Part shown: positions 47,063 to 54,476 of the stretch, in pieces
Numbering within the stretch: position 1 is the first letter of the stretch
How the letters are laid out: the number at the start of each line of letters is the position of its first letter
Assembly: GCF_000331535.1 (NCBI RefSeq)
Contig: NZ_AMZN01000001.1
Coordinates: forward strand, 37,669 to 101,668
Source of the DNA: Fulvivirga imtechensis AK7
GTDB taxonomy: Bacteria > Bacteroidota > Bacteroidia > Cytophagales > Cyclobacteriaceae
DNA: 64,000 bases
Reading direction: 5' to 3'
Position numbers and translations under genes: made by a program
Notes under the pieces: generated by a model
The model's database searches: none
What the model saw: only the letters and a program-made list of their open reading frames with translations
What the model was told of the DNA's origin: nothing

Positions 47063-47734
47063 CTATTTATTTTGCATTACCCACTTGGCAGTAAGTGAGG
47101 CCAGAGCGTTGAAAACCTCCTGCTGGCTTCTACCGCTACTTTTTAACATTTGGAAGGAGTGATCCGCCCCATCAAGGAAAATAAGCTTGCTTTTGTCCAA
47201 ATGTTCGGTAGTTTGTTTCATCAGTTCGGGGGTAGCAAGCTTGTCACGTGTGCCTTGCAAAAAGAGCATAGGTATAGGTACTTGTTGTAGATGGTCTGCC
47301 CTTTGTACAGAGGGTTTTCCGGGCGGATGAAGGGGAAATCCGAAGAAGACCAACCCTTTCAGTTCAGCGAGCTGCCTGAAAGCTGCCAGTTGAGATGTCA
47401 TTCTTCCTCCAAATGATTTACCTCCTGCATATATCGGCAGGGCGGGGTATCGATGGTGTGTTTCTAAGATTACCCTATAGATGGTTTCCTGTGCTATTTT
47501 GGGAGTATCCGGACGTTTTTTGCCCTGCTCCATGTATGGAAAATTAAAACGAATGGTAGAAATACGCGAGCTGGCTAATGCTGCCGCCAGTTGTAGCATA
47601 AAGGAATGATGCATGCCTGCTCCCGCACCATGCGCAAGCGCTAAAATGGCTATTGGTTTATCAGCTTCAATAATCTCGCAAGTCACCGCGCCAGCTCCTT
47701 CGGAAATGTGTAATTTAAAAGAAATTTGACTCAT
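47063..47734 (-). CDS. Alpha/beta hydrolase, dienelactone-hydrolase-like (COG3571)
   Basis: The start at ATG 47734 gives 223 residues; ATG 47755 adds seven (MYPNCHS). The sequence has an oxyanion-type LALAHGAGAGMHHSFM and the nucleophile elbow GGKSFGGRM, in which Ser is the middle residue of G-K-S-F-G. LQGTRDKLATPELM supplies the Asp and GADHSFQML the His. This matches the KANL3/Tex30-like alpha/beta hydrolases. The substrate is unknown and the protein is likely cytoplasmic. Confidence 0.9.
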   Translation of the reverse strand: MSQISFKLHISEGAGAVTCEIIEADKPIAILALAHGAGAGMHHSFMLQLAAALASSRISTIRFNFPYMEQGKKRPDTPKIAQETIYRVILETHHRYPALPIYAGGKSFGGRMTSQLAAFRQLAELKGLVFFGFPLHPPGKPSVQRADHLQQVPIPMLFLQGTRDKLATPELMKQTTEHLDKSKLIFLDGADHSFQMLKSSGRSQQEVFNALASLTAKWVMQNK

Positions 47735-47848
47735 TGAATGACAATTGGGATACATGTGTTAAGCTAGCGAATTAACACCAAAGGTAAAAGGAGTAACTTT
47801 GAATGTAAAGAAAAATGTGGTTGGTATACCACAACACTATGTGTGAAA

Positions 47849-47977
47849 AATGAAGCTGTCTTGAAAGTCGCCTTTTGGCGTCATCCCGAACTTGATCCAG
47901 GATCCCTTGTTTAGTTTCTGCTCATTTTCAGGGGACTCCAAATCAAGTTTGGAACTGACTTTTGAGACAGCTTCATT
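47849..47977. mobile_element. MITE-like element B
   Basis: A 129-bp element bounded by AATGAAGCTGTCTTGAAAGT and, at the right end, the reverse complement of AATGAAGCTGTCTCAAAAGT. Two mismatches occur in about 20 bp. The interior contains GTCATCCCGAACTTGATCC and the complementary-type GGACTCCAAATCAAGTTTGG, so it can form a long hairpin. It has no coding frame. It is 24 bp past the stop of the acidic lipoprotein gene and could also end that transcript. Confidence 0.78.
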
Positions 47978-48001
47978 GGTATTGACGGTTAATCAATGTT
48001 G

Positions 48002-48286
48002 TTACAGGTTCTGTCCATCGTCTTTGTTAGGATCCTCATCGTCCTCGCCTTCAAGATCCACCTTTACATCCTCAGTCTCTACACCCAATTCTTTATTATC
48101 AGCATCCAATTCTACTTCAAGGTCTTTTTCAGCTTCAGTATTTTCTTCCGCACCTTGTTCCATAGAATGAGATGGAGCCTCTATTTCTTTGGTTTCATCG
48201 TTTACTTGTTCCTTTTTCTCATTATCGGTACATGCCGACAGGGCAATACCACCGGCAATCGCAAGTATTAATTGAATTTTTTTCAT
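48002..48286 (-). CDS. Small acidic lipoprotein
   Basis: 94 residues with a signal peptide and lipobox LSAC (about 16-19). The mature part is about 75 residues, extremely acidic (Glu and Asp make up nearly half) and likely disordered. No family is known. A sigma-54-type promoter sequence (48332-48317, minus strand) lies 31 bp upstream of its start, right after the NtrY-like kinase gene. The NtrC-like regulator encoded at 50504-51871 is therefore a likely activator. Confidence 0.78.
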   Translation of the reverse strand: MKKIQLILAIAGGIALSACTDNEKKEQVNDETKEIEAPSHSMEQGAEENTEAEKDLEVELDADNKELGVETEDVKVDLEGEDDEDPNKDDGQNL

Positions 48287-48316
48287 GATTTTTACTTTTT
48301 GGTTTGCCAGTTATCT

Positions 48317-48332
48317 TGCAATTGGTTTGCCA
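48317..48332 (-). promoter_or_regulatory. Sigma-54-type promoter candidate
   Basis: On the minus strand the sequence is TGGCAAACCAATTGCA. It has the -24 GG and -12 GC elements at the exact sigma-54 spacing (TGGCA-N6-TTGCA; consensus TGGCAC-N5-TTGCA with one mismatch at the C). Its end is 31 bp before the ATG of the acidic lipoprotein. A second TGGCAAACCAA follows it closely. A cognate sigma-54 activator gene lies 2.2 kb away. Confidence 0.75.
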
Positions 48333-48339
48333 CAATCTC

Positions 48340-49680
48340 TCAAAATATCATGAAAAATGAGGTGCCGGCTTCTGGTGAGGATGTTACAGTCAGGTTTCCT
48401 TTTTGAGCTCGCATATATTGTCTGGATAAGCTTAGGCCTATACCTGAACCCTGCTTTTTAGTGGTATAAAAAGGTACAAAGATCTGGTCCATGGCTTCGG
48501 CTTCTATGCCGGGGCCATTGTCTTTTACAACTATAACGGTACGATGGTTCTTAATGAACGTGGTTAATTCAATGCAAGGTTGCTCCGTGTTGACCAATGC
48601 CTCTTTCGCATTTTTGATGAGGTTGATAAGGATTTGTTCGACCATATCCATATCAGCCTCGATCTGTAGTGCCGGGTCAACGGCCTTCGTTAATTTTACT
48701 CCCGCTCTTTTTAAGTCAGGGCCCAACAATGCCTCAGTTCTTTCTACTAACTCCAGTACATGCACCCTCTGGAATTTTGGCTGAGGGATTTTGGCCAACT
48801 CGCCATAAGCATTGACAAAGTTGACTAATCCTGCGCTACGCTTCTGGACCGTACGAATACCAATTTTAAGGTCGTCCAGGTCTTCCTGCTGAAGTTGAGA
48901 AAGATCCTTGAGCTCACCTCGTTCGTCAACAATCATTTGATTGATCACTTCTGTAAGCGTGGATATGGGTATGGCAGAATTTTTTATTTCATGGGTCAGT
49001 ACCCGTATTAGCTTTTGCCACGACTGAATTTCCTGTTCATCGAGTTCTGCTTTGATGTTCTGAAAGGAAATCAGCTTATGTAATCTGTCATCAAGTTTGA
49101 TTTCCCTGGCAAGTACGGAAAGGTGTAGCAGTTCATTCTCAATCACAGTTTTTATCAATTCCTTTTGGCCGCTTTGAAGTTTTAATATCAGTTGAAACAG
49201 GTGCTTGTCCAATTGCTCGATTGATTTGAGATTGGTGAGGTGAGGTCTTTTAAATAGCTCCTTTGCAGCCTTATTCATTAGGGTTATTTTCAACGTTTCC
49301 TCATCGTACACCATAAGAGGGACACCCGAATGCTCAACTACCGTCTGTAGAAAGTGATAATTGGATTCTTTTTCCTTTCGCAGTTGCTGAAACTCTTGGG
49401 TGATCAGCATGAAGGCTTTGTTGAGCTCGTCGCTATTACTATTATTTTTAGAGTACGTCCCTAAAAAATCCTTCTGTTTGATGTTGATCAAAAAATTACT
49501 CAATTCCCTTTTTGTCCGCTCCAGAGACCTGATCAGTTCATAGATAGCTATCCCGGAAAAAAGTAATAACCACAGTGATAACAGCCAAAAAGGGGTTTCG
49601 GTCAAAATATATAAACCTGAGTATCCCAACAGGAGGATAATTATAAGGCGAAGGACGATCTTGAAGCGATGAGTACCCAA
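48340..49680 (-). CDS. NtrY-like sensor histidine kinase
   Basis: 446 residues from a TTG at 49680; a stop lies upstream in frame and no earlier ATG exists. Two membrane helices near residues 10-30 and 31-50 enclose a very short outside loop. A PAS-like region spans about 105-205. The HisKA box has TH(230)EIKNSAIPISTLTEV, and the HATPase has NLIKNAKEAL, DNGPGI and GSGIGLSLSRQYM. It is the probable partner of the sigma-54 regulator at 50504-51871, from which it is separated by two tiny genes. Confidence 0.92.
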   Translation of the reverse strand: MGTHRFKIVLRLIIILLLGYSGLYILTETPFWLLSLWLLLFSGIAIYELIRSLERTKRELSNFLINIKQKDFLGTYSKNNSNSDELNKAFMLITQEFQQLRKEKESNYHFLQTVVEHSGVPLMVYDEETLKITLMNKAAKELFKRPHLTNLKSIEQLDKHLFQLILKLQSGQKELIKTVIENELLHLSVLAREIKLDDRLHKLISFQNIKAELDEQEIQSWQKLIRVLTHEIKNSAIPISTLTEVINQMIVDERGELKDLSQLQQEDLDDLKIGIRTVQKRSAGLVNFVNAYGELAKIPQPKFQRVHVLELVERTEALLGPDLKRAGVKLTKAVDPALQIEADMDMVEQILINLIKNAKEALVNTEQPCIELTTFIKNHRTVIVVKDNGPGIEAEAMDQIFVPFYTTKKQGSGIGLSLSRQYMRAQKGNLTVTSSPEAGTSFFMIF

Positions 49681-49802
49681 ATTAGTTTAAAAATAAATTT
49701 GATGCAGTTTCGGTGCAATTGTACACTGAATACCACCCTTTGTTGCGAATGTTACACGCATAAAATTTTCTTAACCTTCTCTTTATCAATGTTCACACCG
49801 GA

Positions 49803-49818
49803 TGGCCAACTATTTGTA
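49803..49818 (+). promoter_or_regulatory. Possible sigma-54-like promoter before tiny gene
   Basis: TGGCCAACTATTTGTA has the sigma-54 spacing with TGG and TTG in place, but the -12 element is GT instead of GC. It lies 42 bp before the ATG at 49860. The segment ACTATTTGT recurs in the promoter region of the NtrC-like gene. The match is weak. Confidence 0.35.
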
Positions 49819-49859
49819 TGTTTTATCAGGTAAATAATAAACTAACAAAATAAACTGCT

Positions 49860-50015
49860 ATGGCCAATAAAGGTAAAGAAAAATTGAAAAAGCATCCTGA
49901 TCCTGAAAAGAACACGAAACAAAATCCCAAGGACGTTCCCATGCGCGACCCGGAGACGAATCCGGCTCGCGACCCGCATGGAAAGCCTTCAAAGGAAAGT
50001 ACAAGGAAAAGATGA
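49860..50015 (+). CDS. Tiny basic disordered protein (51 aa)
   Basis: An ATG frame of 51 codons. The protein is Lys/Pro/Asp-rich with MRDPETNPARDP and a basic end KESTRKR, with no hydrophobic stretch. Such short hydrophilic proteins are frequent near stress genes in Bacteroidota. I recognise no family. Support comes from the sound start, the amino-acid pattern and the lack of any other frame. It lies between the NtrY-like kinase and the NtrC-like regulator, on the opposite strand to both. Confidence 0.5.
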   Translation: MANKGKEKLKKHPDPEKNTKQNPKDVPMRDPETNPARDPHGKPSKESTRKR

Positions 50016-50357
50016 GAGTTAACGTGAGGTCGATATAAAACGCTTAAAAATAGTAGGTCTAAAGGACGTGAGGAAGGATCTTCCTAAGTTGTGAATAGTA
50101 CCCTTGAACTTTAGTAAGATTCTTCATTTTTACAGAATGACCTTAAAAAGAGGTTTTTTTGTCTGGTTTCTGATAACCTTTAATCGGTTCTACTATGTCG
50201 AACTCACGTAGGATTAATGAATGTTGGCTTTTTCCCTCTGTTTAGTTGAATTTCCTACCCAGTGTAGTTTGGTGTATTTGACGAACTACTTCATTTTAAA
50301 GGGTTTAGGAAATGGGCGAAAATTTGTACACGGAACCTTAAAAAATACATTAGAACT
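50016..50357. other. Spacer between two tiny genes
   Basis: 342 AT-rich bases without a supported gene. A 24-codon frame near 50136 is not convincing. Near the right end, TGGGCGAAAATTTGTA (50313-50328) has sigma-54-like spacing but a poor -12 element. No stable hairpin stands out. Confidence 0.4.
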
Positions 50358-50465
50358 ATGAGTACAGAAGAAAAAAAAGACAGGGGCGGTCAAGGCAACC
50401 AGTCCGGTCAAAAAAAAGGTCCGAAACAGGGACAAAACAAGGGCTCTAAAAGTCCTAAAAAATAG
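50358..50465 (+). CDS. Tiny Gly/Gln/Lys-rich protein (35 aa)
   Basis: A 35-codon frame from ATG 50358 encoding a protein built only of Gly, Gln, Lys, Ser, Asn, Pro and charged residues (DRGGQGNQSGQKKGPK), ending KSPKK. It is basic and disordered. No family is known. A strong terminator follows directly (50473-50503), which supports a real transcript. It may share regulation with the 51-residue gene upstream. Confidence 0.5.
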   Translation: MSTEEKKDRGGQGNQSGQKKGPKQGQNKGSKSPKK

Positions 50466-50472
50466 TCCTCCT

Positions 50473-50503
50473 AAAACAGCCGGCACAGTGTGTTGGCTGT
50501 TTT
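50473..50503. terminator. Bidirectional terminator between tiny gene and NtrC-like gene
   Basis: AAAACAGCC (50473-50481) pairs with GGCTGTTTT (50495-50503), and inner CACA/GTGT pairing extends the stem. On the plus strand a T run follows, and on the minus strand the A-rich left arm gives a shorter U tract. It ends directly at the stop of the NtrC-like gene (50504) and 8 bp after the 35-residue gene. Confidence 0.85.
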
Positions 50504-51871
50504 TTATAAACCGTACTTTTCAATTTTTCGATATAGGGTACTCCTTCCCAAACCTAACTCCCTGGCAGCGCTGGTTAAATTTCCATTACACTTTTCGATG
50601 GCCTGTACAATGGCATTCTTTTCTATGTCCTCCACATTGAGGCTTTTCACTGATGATGCCGTAGTAGTCTTTTTGATCAAAAAGTCGGCAGGATCAAGGA
50701 CGTGCTGCGTACTCATGATCACGGCCCGCTCTACCGCATGTTGTAGTTCGCGCACATTGCCCGGCCAGGGATAGTTTTGGAGCTTTTTGACAGTATTCTG
50801 AGCTAGCTTAAGCTCATCCTTTTCATATTTCCGGCAGTAGACGGATAAAAAATGTTTTGCTAATTCCTCAATATCTTCCTTTCTCTCCCGAAGAGGCGGA
50901 AGTTCGATCTCCACGGTATTTATCCGGTATAGAAGGTCTTGCCTGAAGCTTTCCACTTCCACCATTTCATAAATATCTTTGTTGGTAGCACAGACTACAC
51001 GGATGTCGATGGGTAGTAATTTGTTGTCACCGATCCTGGCTACCTGGCGGTTTTGCAGTACCGATAAAAGCTTCGCCTGTTGCGCCAGAGAGATATTTCC
51101 AATTTCATCGAGAAAAAGGGTACCCTTGTCAGCTATTTCAAAGCGTCCCGCCCGATCTTCTTTTGCATCAGTAAATGCACCCTTCTTATGGCCGAAGAGC
51201 TCTGATTCAAAAAGTGAGTCTGTCAATGCACCCAGGTCTACTTTTATAAAAGCGTGATTGGCCCTTCCGGATGCTTGATGTATGGCCCTCGCTACCAACT
51301 CTTTACCTGTTCCGTTTTCACCAAGGATCAAAACGTTGGCATCTGTTTTTGCTACCTTTTCGATACTGGTGTAGACAGCTTGCATGGTGGGTGAGGAACC
51401 AATGAGCTGACCTTTGGCTTTATGCACATCTTCTGAGAGTGTCTTTTGCGTATTTTGTAAATGAGAGATCTGCCGCTTAGATTGCTTCAGTTCATATACA
51501 TTGATAACAGTAGCCAATAGCTTTTCCCTTTCCCAGGGCTTCACCAGAAAGTCGATAGCGCCTTCCTTCATACACTCTACCGCCAGTTGGATGTCCCCGT
51601 AAGCGGTGTTCATGATGATATGTATGCTGGCATCGAGAGATCTGATCTTTCTGAGCCAAAACAAGCCTTCGTTACCGCTCGTAGCTCCTGTTTTGAAGTT
51701 CATGTCTAAAATAATGATATCAAGATCATTATTTCTGATAAGGCTTTCCAGGTTTTTGGGACTGGTTGCTGTCTGTACTTGCTCAAAATGATTTCTCAGG
51801 ATCATACGAGCGGTGATCAGTACATCTTCATCATCGTCAACTATAAGTATGCTGCCTTTGCGTTTCGACAT
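50504..51871 (-). CDS. Sigma-54-dependent response regulator, NtrC family
   Basis: 455 residues. The receiver domain has Asp56 in DIIILDMNF and acidic DDDED at 12-16. The AAA+ domain has Walker A GENGTGKE (184-191), the sigma-54 contact loop GAFTDA (231-236; canonical GAFTGA) and Walker B TLFLDE (251-256). The C-terminal Fis-type helix-turn-helix (NGNLTSAARELGLGRSTLYRKI) ends the protein. It activates sigma-54 promoters after phosphorylation, most likely by the NtrY-like kinase. Candidate targets nearby are the acidic lipoprotein gene and the divergent ABC permease genes. An inverted repeat upstream (51916-51953) may be its site. Confidence 0.95.
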   Translation of the reverse strand: MSKRKGSILIVDDDEDVLITARMILRNHFEQVQTATSPKNLESLIRNNDLDIIILDMNFKTGATSGNEGLFWLRKIRSLDASIHIIMNTAYGDIQLAVECMKEGAIDFLVKPWEREKLLATVINVYELKQSKRQISHLQNTQKTLSEDVHKAKGQLIGSSPTMQAVYTSIEKVAKTDANVLILGENGTGKELVARAIHQASGRANHAFIKVDLGALTDSLFESELFGHKKGAFTDAKEDRAGRFEIADKGTLFLDEIGNISLAQQAKLLSVLQNRQVARIGDNKLLPIDIRVVCATNKDIYEMVEVESFRQDLLYRINTVEIELPPLRERKEDIEELAKHFLSVYCRKYEKDELKLAQNTVKKLQNYPWPGNVRELQHAVERAVIMSTQHVLDPADFLIKKTTTASSVKSLNVEDIEKNAIVQAIEKCNGNLTSAARELGLGRSTLYRKIEKYGL

Positions 51872-51915
51872 TTGTTTTATTCAAGCCAATTGATGTGATT
51901 GCTAATGTAATGGTC

Positions 51916-51953
51916 GTCTCACTATGAAACAAATAGTTGTGCCATTATGAGAC
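51916..51953. promoter_or_regulatory. Inverted repeat in divergent regulator/permease promoter
   Basis: GTCTCACTATG (51916-51926) and CATTATGAGAC (51943-51953) form a dyad with 9 of 11 matches around a 16-bp centre. It lies between the NtrC-like gene (start 51871) and the ABC permease gene (start 52051). TGGCAC of a sigma-54-like -24 element sits in its right half on the minus strand, but the -12 spacing is one base long. A regulator-binding site is likely; identity is unproven. Confidence 0.5.
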
Positions 51954-52050
51954 AAGTTTAATGTGCGTACTTTTTACAACCATCTGTTAATCAATTAATT
52001 GATCTAATGGTATGGCTGTTGGTATCAAGCCTTTAGCAAGATTTACGATT

Positions 52051-54399
52051 ATGATTAAGAATTACTTCAAAGTGGCTTTAAGGAACCTGGTTAAGAACAA
52101 GGTTTTTTCTGTGATCAATATTATGGGGCTGGCCTTTGGTCTTTGTTGCGCTATACTTATAGCCCTATGGGTGTGGGATGAAATGGGTTATGACCAATTT
52201 CATGCAAATGGGGAGCGTATCTATCAGACTATTGCTGAGATCAATGCAGGTGCTTCTCCTCAGTTTTGGGTAAATTCTCAAGGTGTGCTGGCGCCTGCCC
52301 TTAATGACGAAGTGGCTGATATTGAAGTTGCCATCCGGGTTTCCTACAACATGACTCCTTTGATCAGTAATGGCAGTGTAAAAGCAAAGCCTGAGGGTTT
52401 ATATGCCGACAGTGCATTTTTCCATGTTTTCAGCTTTGGCTTCAAGCATGGTGATCCTCAAACAGCGCTGCAGGCTCCGTATAATATTGCTATCTCAGAA
52501 AAGCTGGCGCTACAGTTCTTTGGTGATGAAAATGCAATTGGTCAAACACTAACGGTTCGCGATTTTGGAGAAAAGGAAGAATACCTGGTAACAGGTATAT
52601 TTGAAAATACACCTGAGCAGTCCACCCTGCAATTTGATTTTGTGATGCCCTATGGACCCTATCATAAGAAAAGGTCGTGGATGAACTCATGGGGTAACTA
52701 TGACGACAGGACCTTTGTTTTGTTGCGAGAAGGAGCAAATGTTGACAATGTACGTGAGGAAATTAAAAACTTTATCATAGAACATCAGGGCCCTGAATCC
52801 ACCACGCTGCTTCACTTATACCCGTTCCGTGACATCTACCTGAAGGCTGATTTCAGCCGGGGATTAGGCGAAGGAGGCAGAGTTCAACTGGTTCGACTGT
52901 TTTTGGCCATAGCAATACTTATTTTGGTAATTGCGTGTATAAATTTCATGAACCTTGCCACCGCAAGAGCAGGAAAAAGAGCCAAGGAGGTAGGTGTGCG
53001 TAAAGCCACAGGTGCACATAGAGGCTCCCTGGTTGTTCAGTTCATTGGGGAGTCGATACTGATTACCATGATCAGCGTATTACTGGCTGTTACTTTGGCT
53101 GACCTTATGCTGCCCTTCTTCAACACACTCACGGAAAAGGATATTTATGTTCCCTATGGTAATGCTTATTTTACCCTAAGCCTCTTGGGTGCAGGTGTAA
53201 TCGTTGGAACGCTGGCCGGAAGCTATCCGGCCATTACTTTGTCAGCATTTCAGCCGGCAAAAGTGCTAAAAGGCGCTGCCCACAGTTCCAAATCATTGGG
53301 TGGGTTGCGAAAGGTTCTGGTCGTGTTCCAGTTTACCTTATCAATAGTGTTGATTATAGGTACGATCATTATTTACAACCAGATCAGGTATGTGTTAGAT
53401 AAAGATCTGGGCGTTGCAAAAGAGAATATTCTTTATCATCCGCTGTATCAGGCCGCTCAGCAGAGAGAAGCCTATAGAAATGACCTTCTCACGGTACCCG
53501 GTGTACAGTCTGTTGCCTTCTCCAACTTTAGCCCTCTGGATATTGGAAACACTACTTATTCTGTAAGCTGGTCCGGTAAAGGTGAAGAAGAAAACATAGC
53601 TTTTCATGTGATACAGGCCGATCGTCAATTGCTCGAAACTTTTCAACTCAAATTATTGCAGGGGCGTGTCCCGGAAAAACAGGATTCACTTATTCAGGTG
53701 CTGGTAAATGAAGAGGCTGTAAAAGCTATGGGAATGGACGAGCCTGTAGGACAAATAATAGATGTATGGGGAGGTAAAGGTATAATCCGGGGGGTAGTGA
53801 ATGATTTCAACCATCAGAATCTTTTTCAAAAAATCGATCCGGTAGTAATTTATCTTAATACGGGTAACAGAGGGTTTATTGCCATAGAATCAGGTAATAT
53901 CGGAAAAACCATCGCTGATATTGAAAATATATTCAAAAAATACGATCAGGAATATCCTTTTGAGTATGAGTTTGTTGATAAGGCTTTTGAGCAAAACTAT
54001 AAGATAGTGGTTACTGCAGGCACGCTTTCCAATGTGTTTGCTGTTATAGCTATTGTTATCTCCTGCCTGGGGTTATTTGGTCTGGCATCGTACATGACGG
54101 AGCAGCGTAGAAAGGAGACCGGTATTCGCAAAGTGTTTGGAGCCTCGGTATATCATCTTACCACAATTTTTTCACTTGATTTCCTGAAATTGGTGCTCAT
54201 CGCCTTTGTCATAAGCATGCCCCTGGCCTGGTATACTGGGAGTTACTGGCTTGATTATTTTTCATATAGAATAGATATTACCTACTCTCCTTTTTTGATT
54301 GGAGGACTTAGCGCTTTTTTTATTGCCCTTACAACAGTAAGCTATCATACCATCCGGGCGGCTATGTCTAACCCGGTGGATGCACTGAGATATGAGTAA
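52051..54399 (+). CDS. FtsX/MacB-type ABC transporter permease
   Basis: I use ATG 52051 (MIKNYFKVALRNLVKNK), the usual start for this family; an upstream ATG at 52012 adds 13 residues. 782 residues with TM1 at about 20-40, a MacB-type periplasmic domain, a central FtsX block of three helices (about 285-410, with RAKEVGVRKATGAHRGSLV), TM5 near 430-450, a second periplasmic domain, and a C-terminal FtsX block with RRKETGIRKVFGASVYHL. This is the duplicated 8-TM form common in Bacteroidota. No ATPase gene is in the window. It stands divergent from the sigma-54 regulator, which probably controls it. Confidence 0.92.
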   Translation: MIKNYFKVALRNLVKNKVFSVINIMGLAFGLCCAILIALWVWDEMGYDQFHANGERIYQTIAEINAGASPQFWVNSQGVLAPALNDEVADIEVAIRVSYNMTPLISNGSVKAKPEGLYADSAFFHVFSFGFKHGDPQTALQAPYNIAISEKLALQFFGDENAIGQTLTVRDFGEKEEYLVTGIFENTPEQSTLQFDFVMPYGPYHKKRSWMNSWGNYDDRTFVLLREGANVDNVREEIKNFIIEHQGPESTTLLHLYPFRDIYLKADFSRGLGEGGRVQLVRLFLAIAILILVIACINFMNLATARAGKRAKEVGVRKATGAHRGSLVVQFIGESILITMISVLLAVTLADLMLPFFNTLTEKDIYVPYGNAYFTLSLLGAGVIVGTLAGSYPAITLSAFQPAKVLKGAAHSSKSLGGLRKVLVVFQFTLSIVLIIGTIIIYNQIRYVLDKDLGVAKENILYHPLYQAAQQREAYRNDLLTVPGVQSVAFSNFSPLDIGNTTYSVSWSGKGEEENIAFHVIQADRQLLETFQLKLLQGRVPEKQDSLIQVLVNEEAVKAMGMDEPVGQIIDVWGGKGIIRGVVNDFNHQNLFQKIDPVVIYLNTGNRGFIAIESGNIGKTIADIENIFKKYDQEYPFEYEFVDKAFEQNYKIVVTAGTLSNVFAVIAIVISCLGLFGLASYMTEQRRKETGIRKVFGASVYHLTTIFSLDFLKLVLIAFVISMPLAWYTGSYWLDYFSYRIDITYSPFLIGGLSAFFIALTTVSYHTIRAAMSNPVDALRYE

Positions 54400-54476
54400 C
54401 GGAGTGGCAAAAGCTGTATAATGAAAGCCCGAGATTATTGTGAATAGACCGTTGATCATAATAGCCAATAAAAGAA

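Noticed and set aside
47892..48271. Plus-strand frames opposite the acidic lipoprotein gene
   Set aside because: Mirror frames of a biased (Glu/Asp-rich) gene; they also run through MITE element B.
50136..50210. 24-codon frame starting MTLKRGFFVWFLITF
   Set aside because: Too short and hydrophobic by chance; no promoter, no neighbour support.
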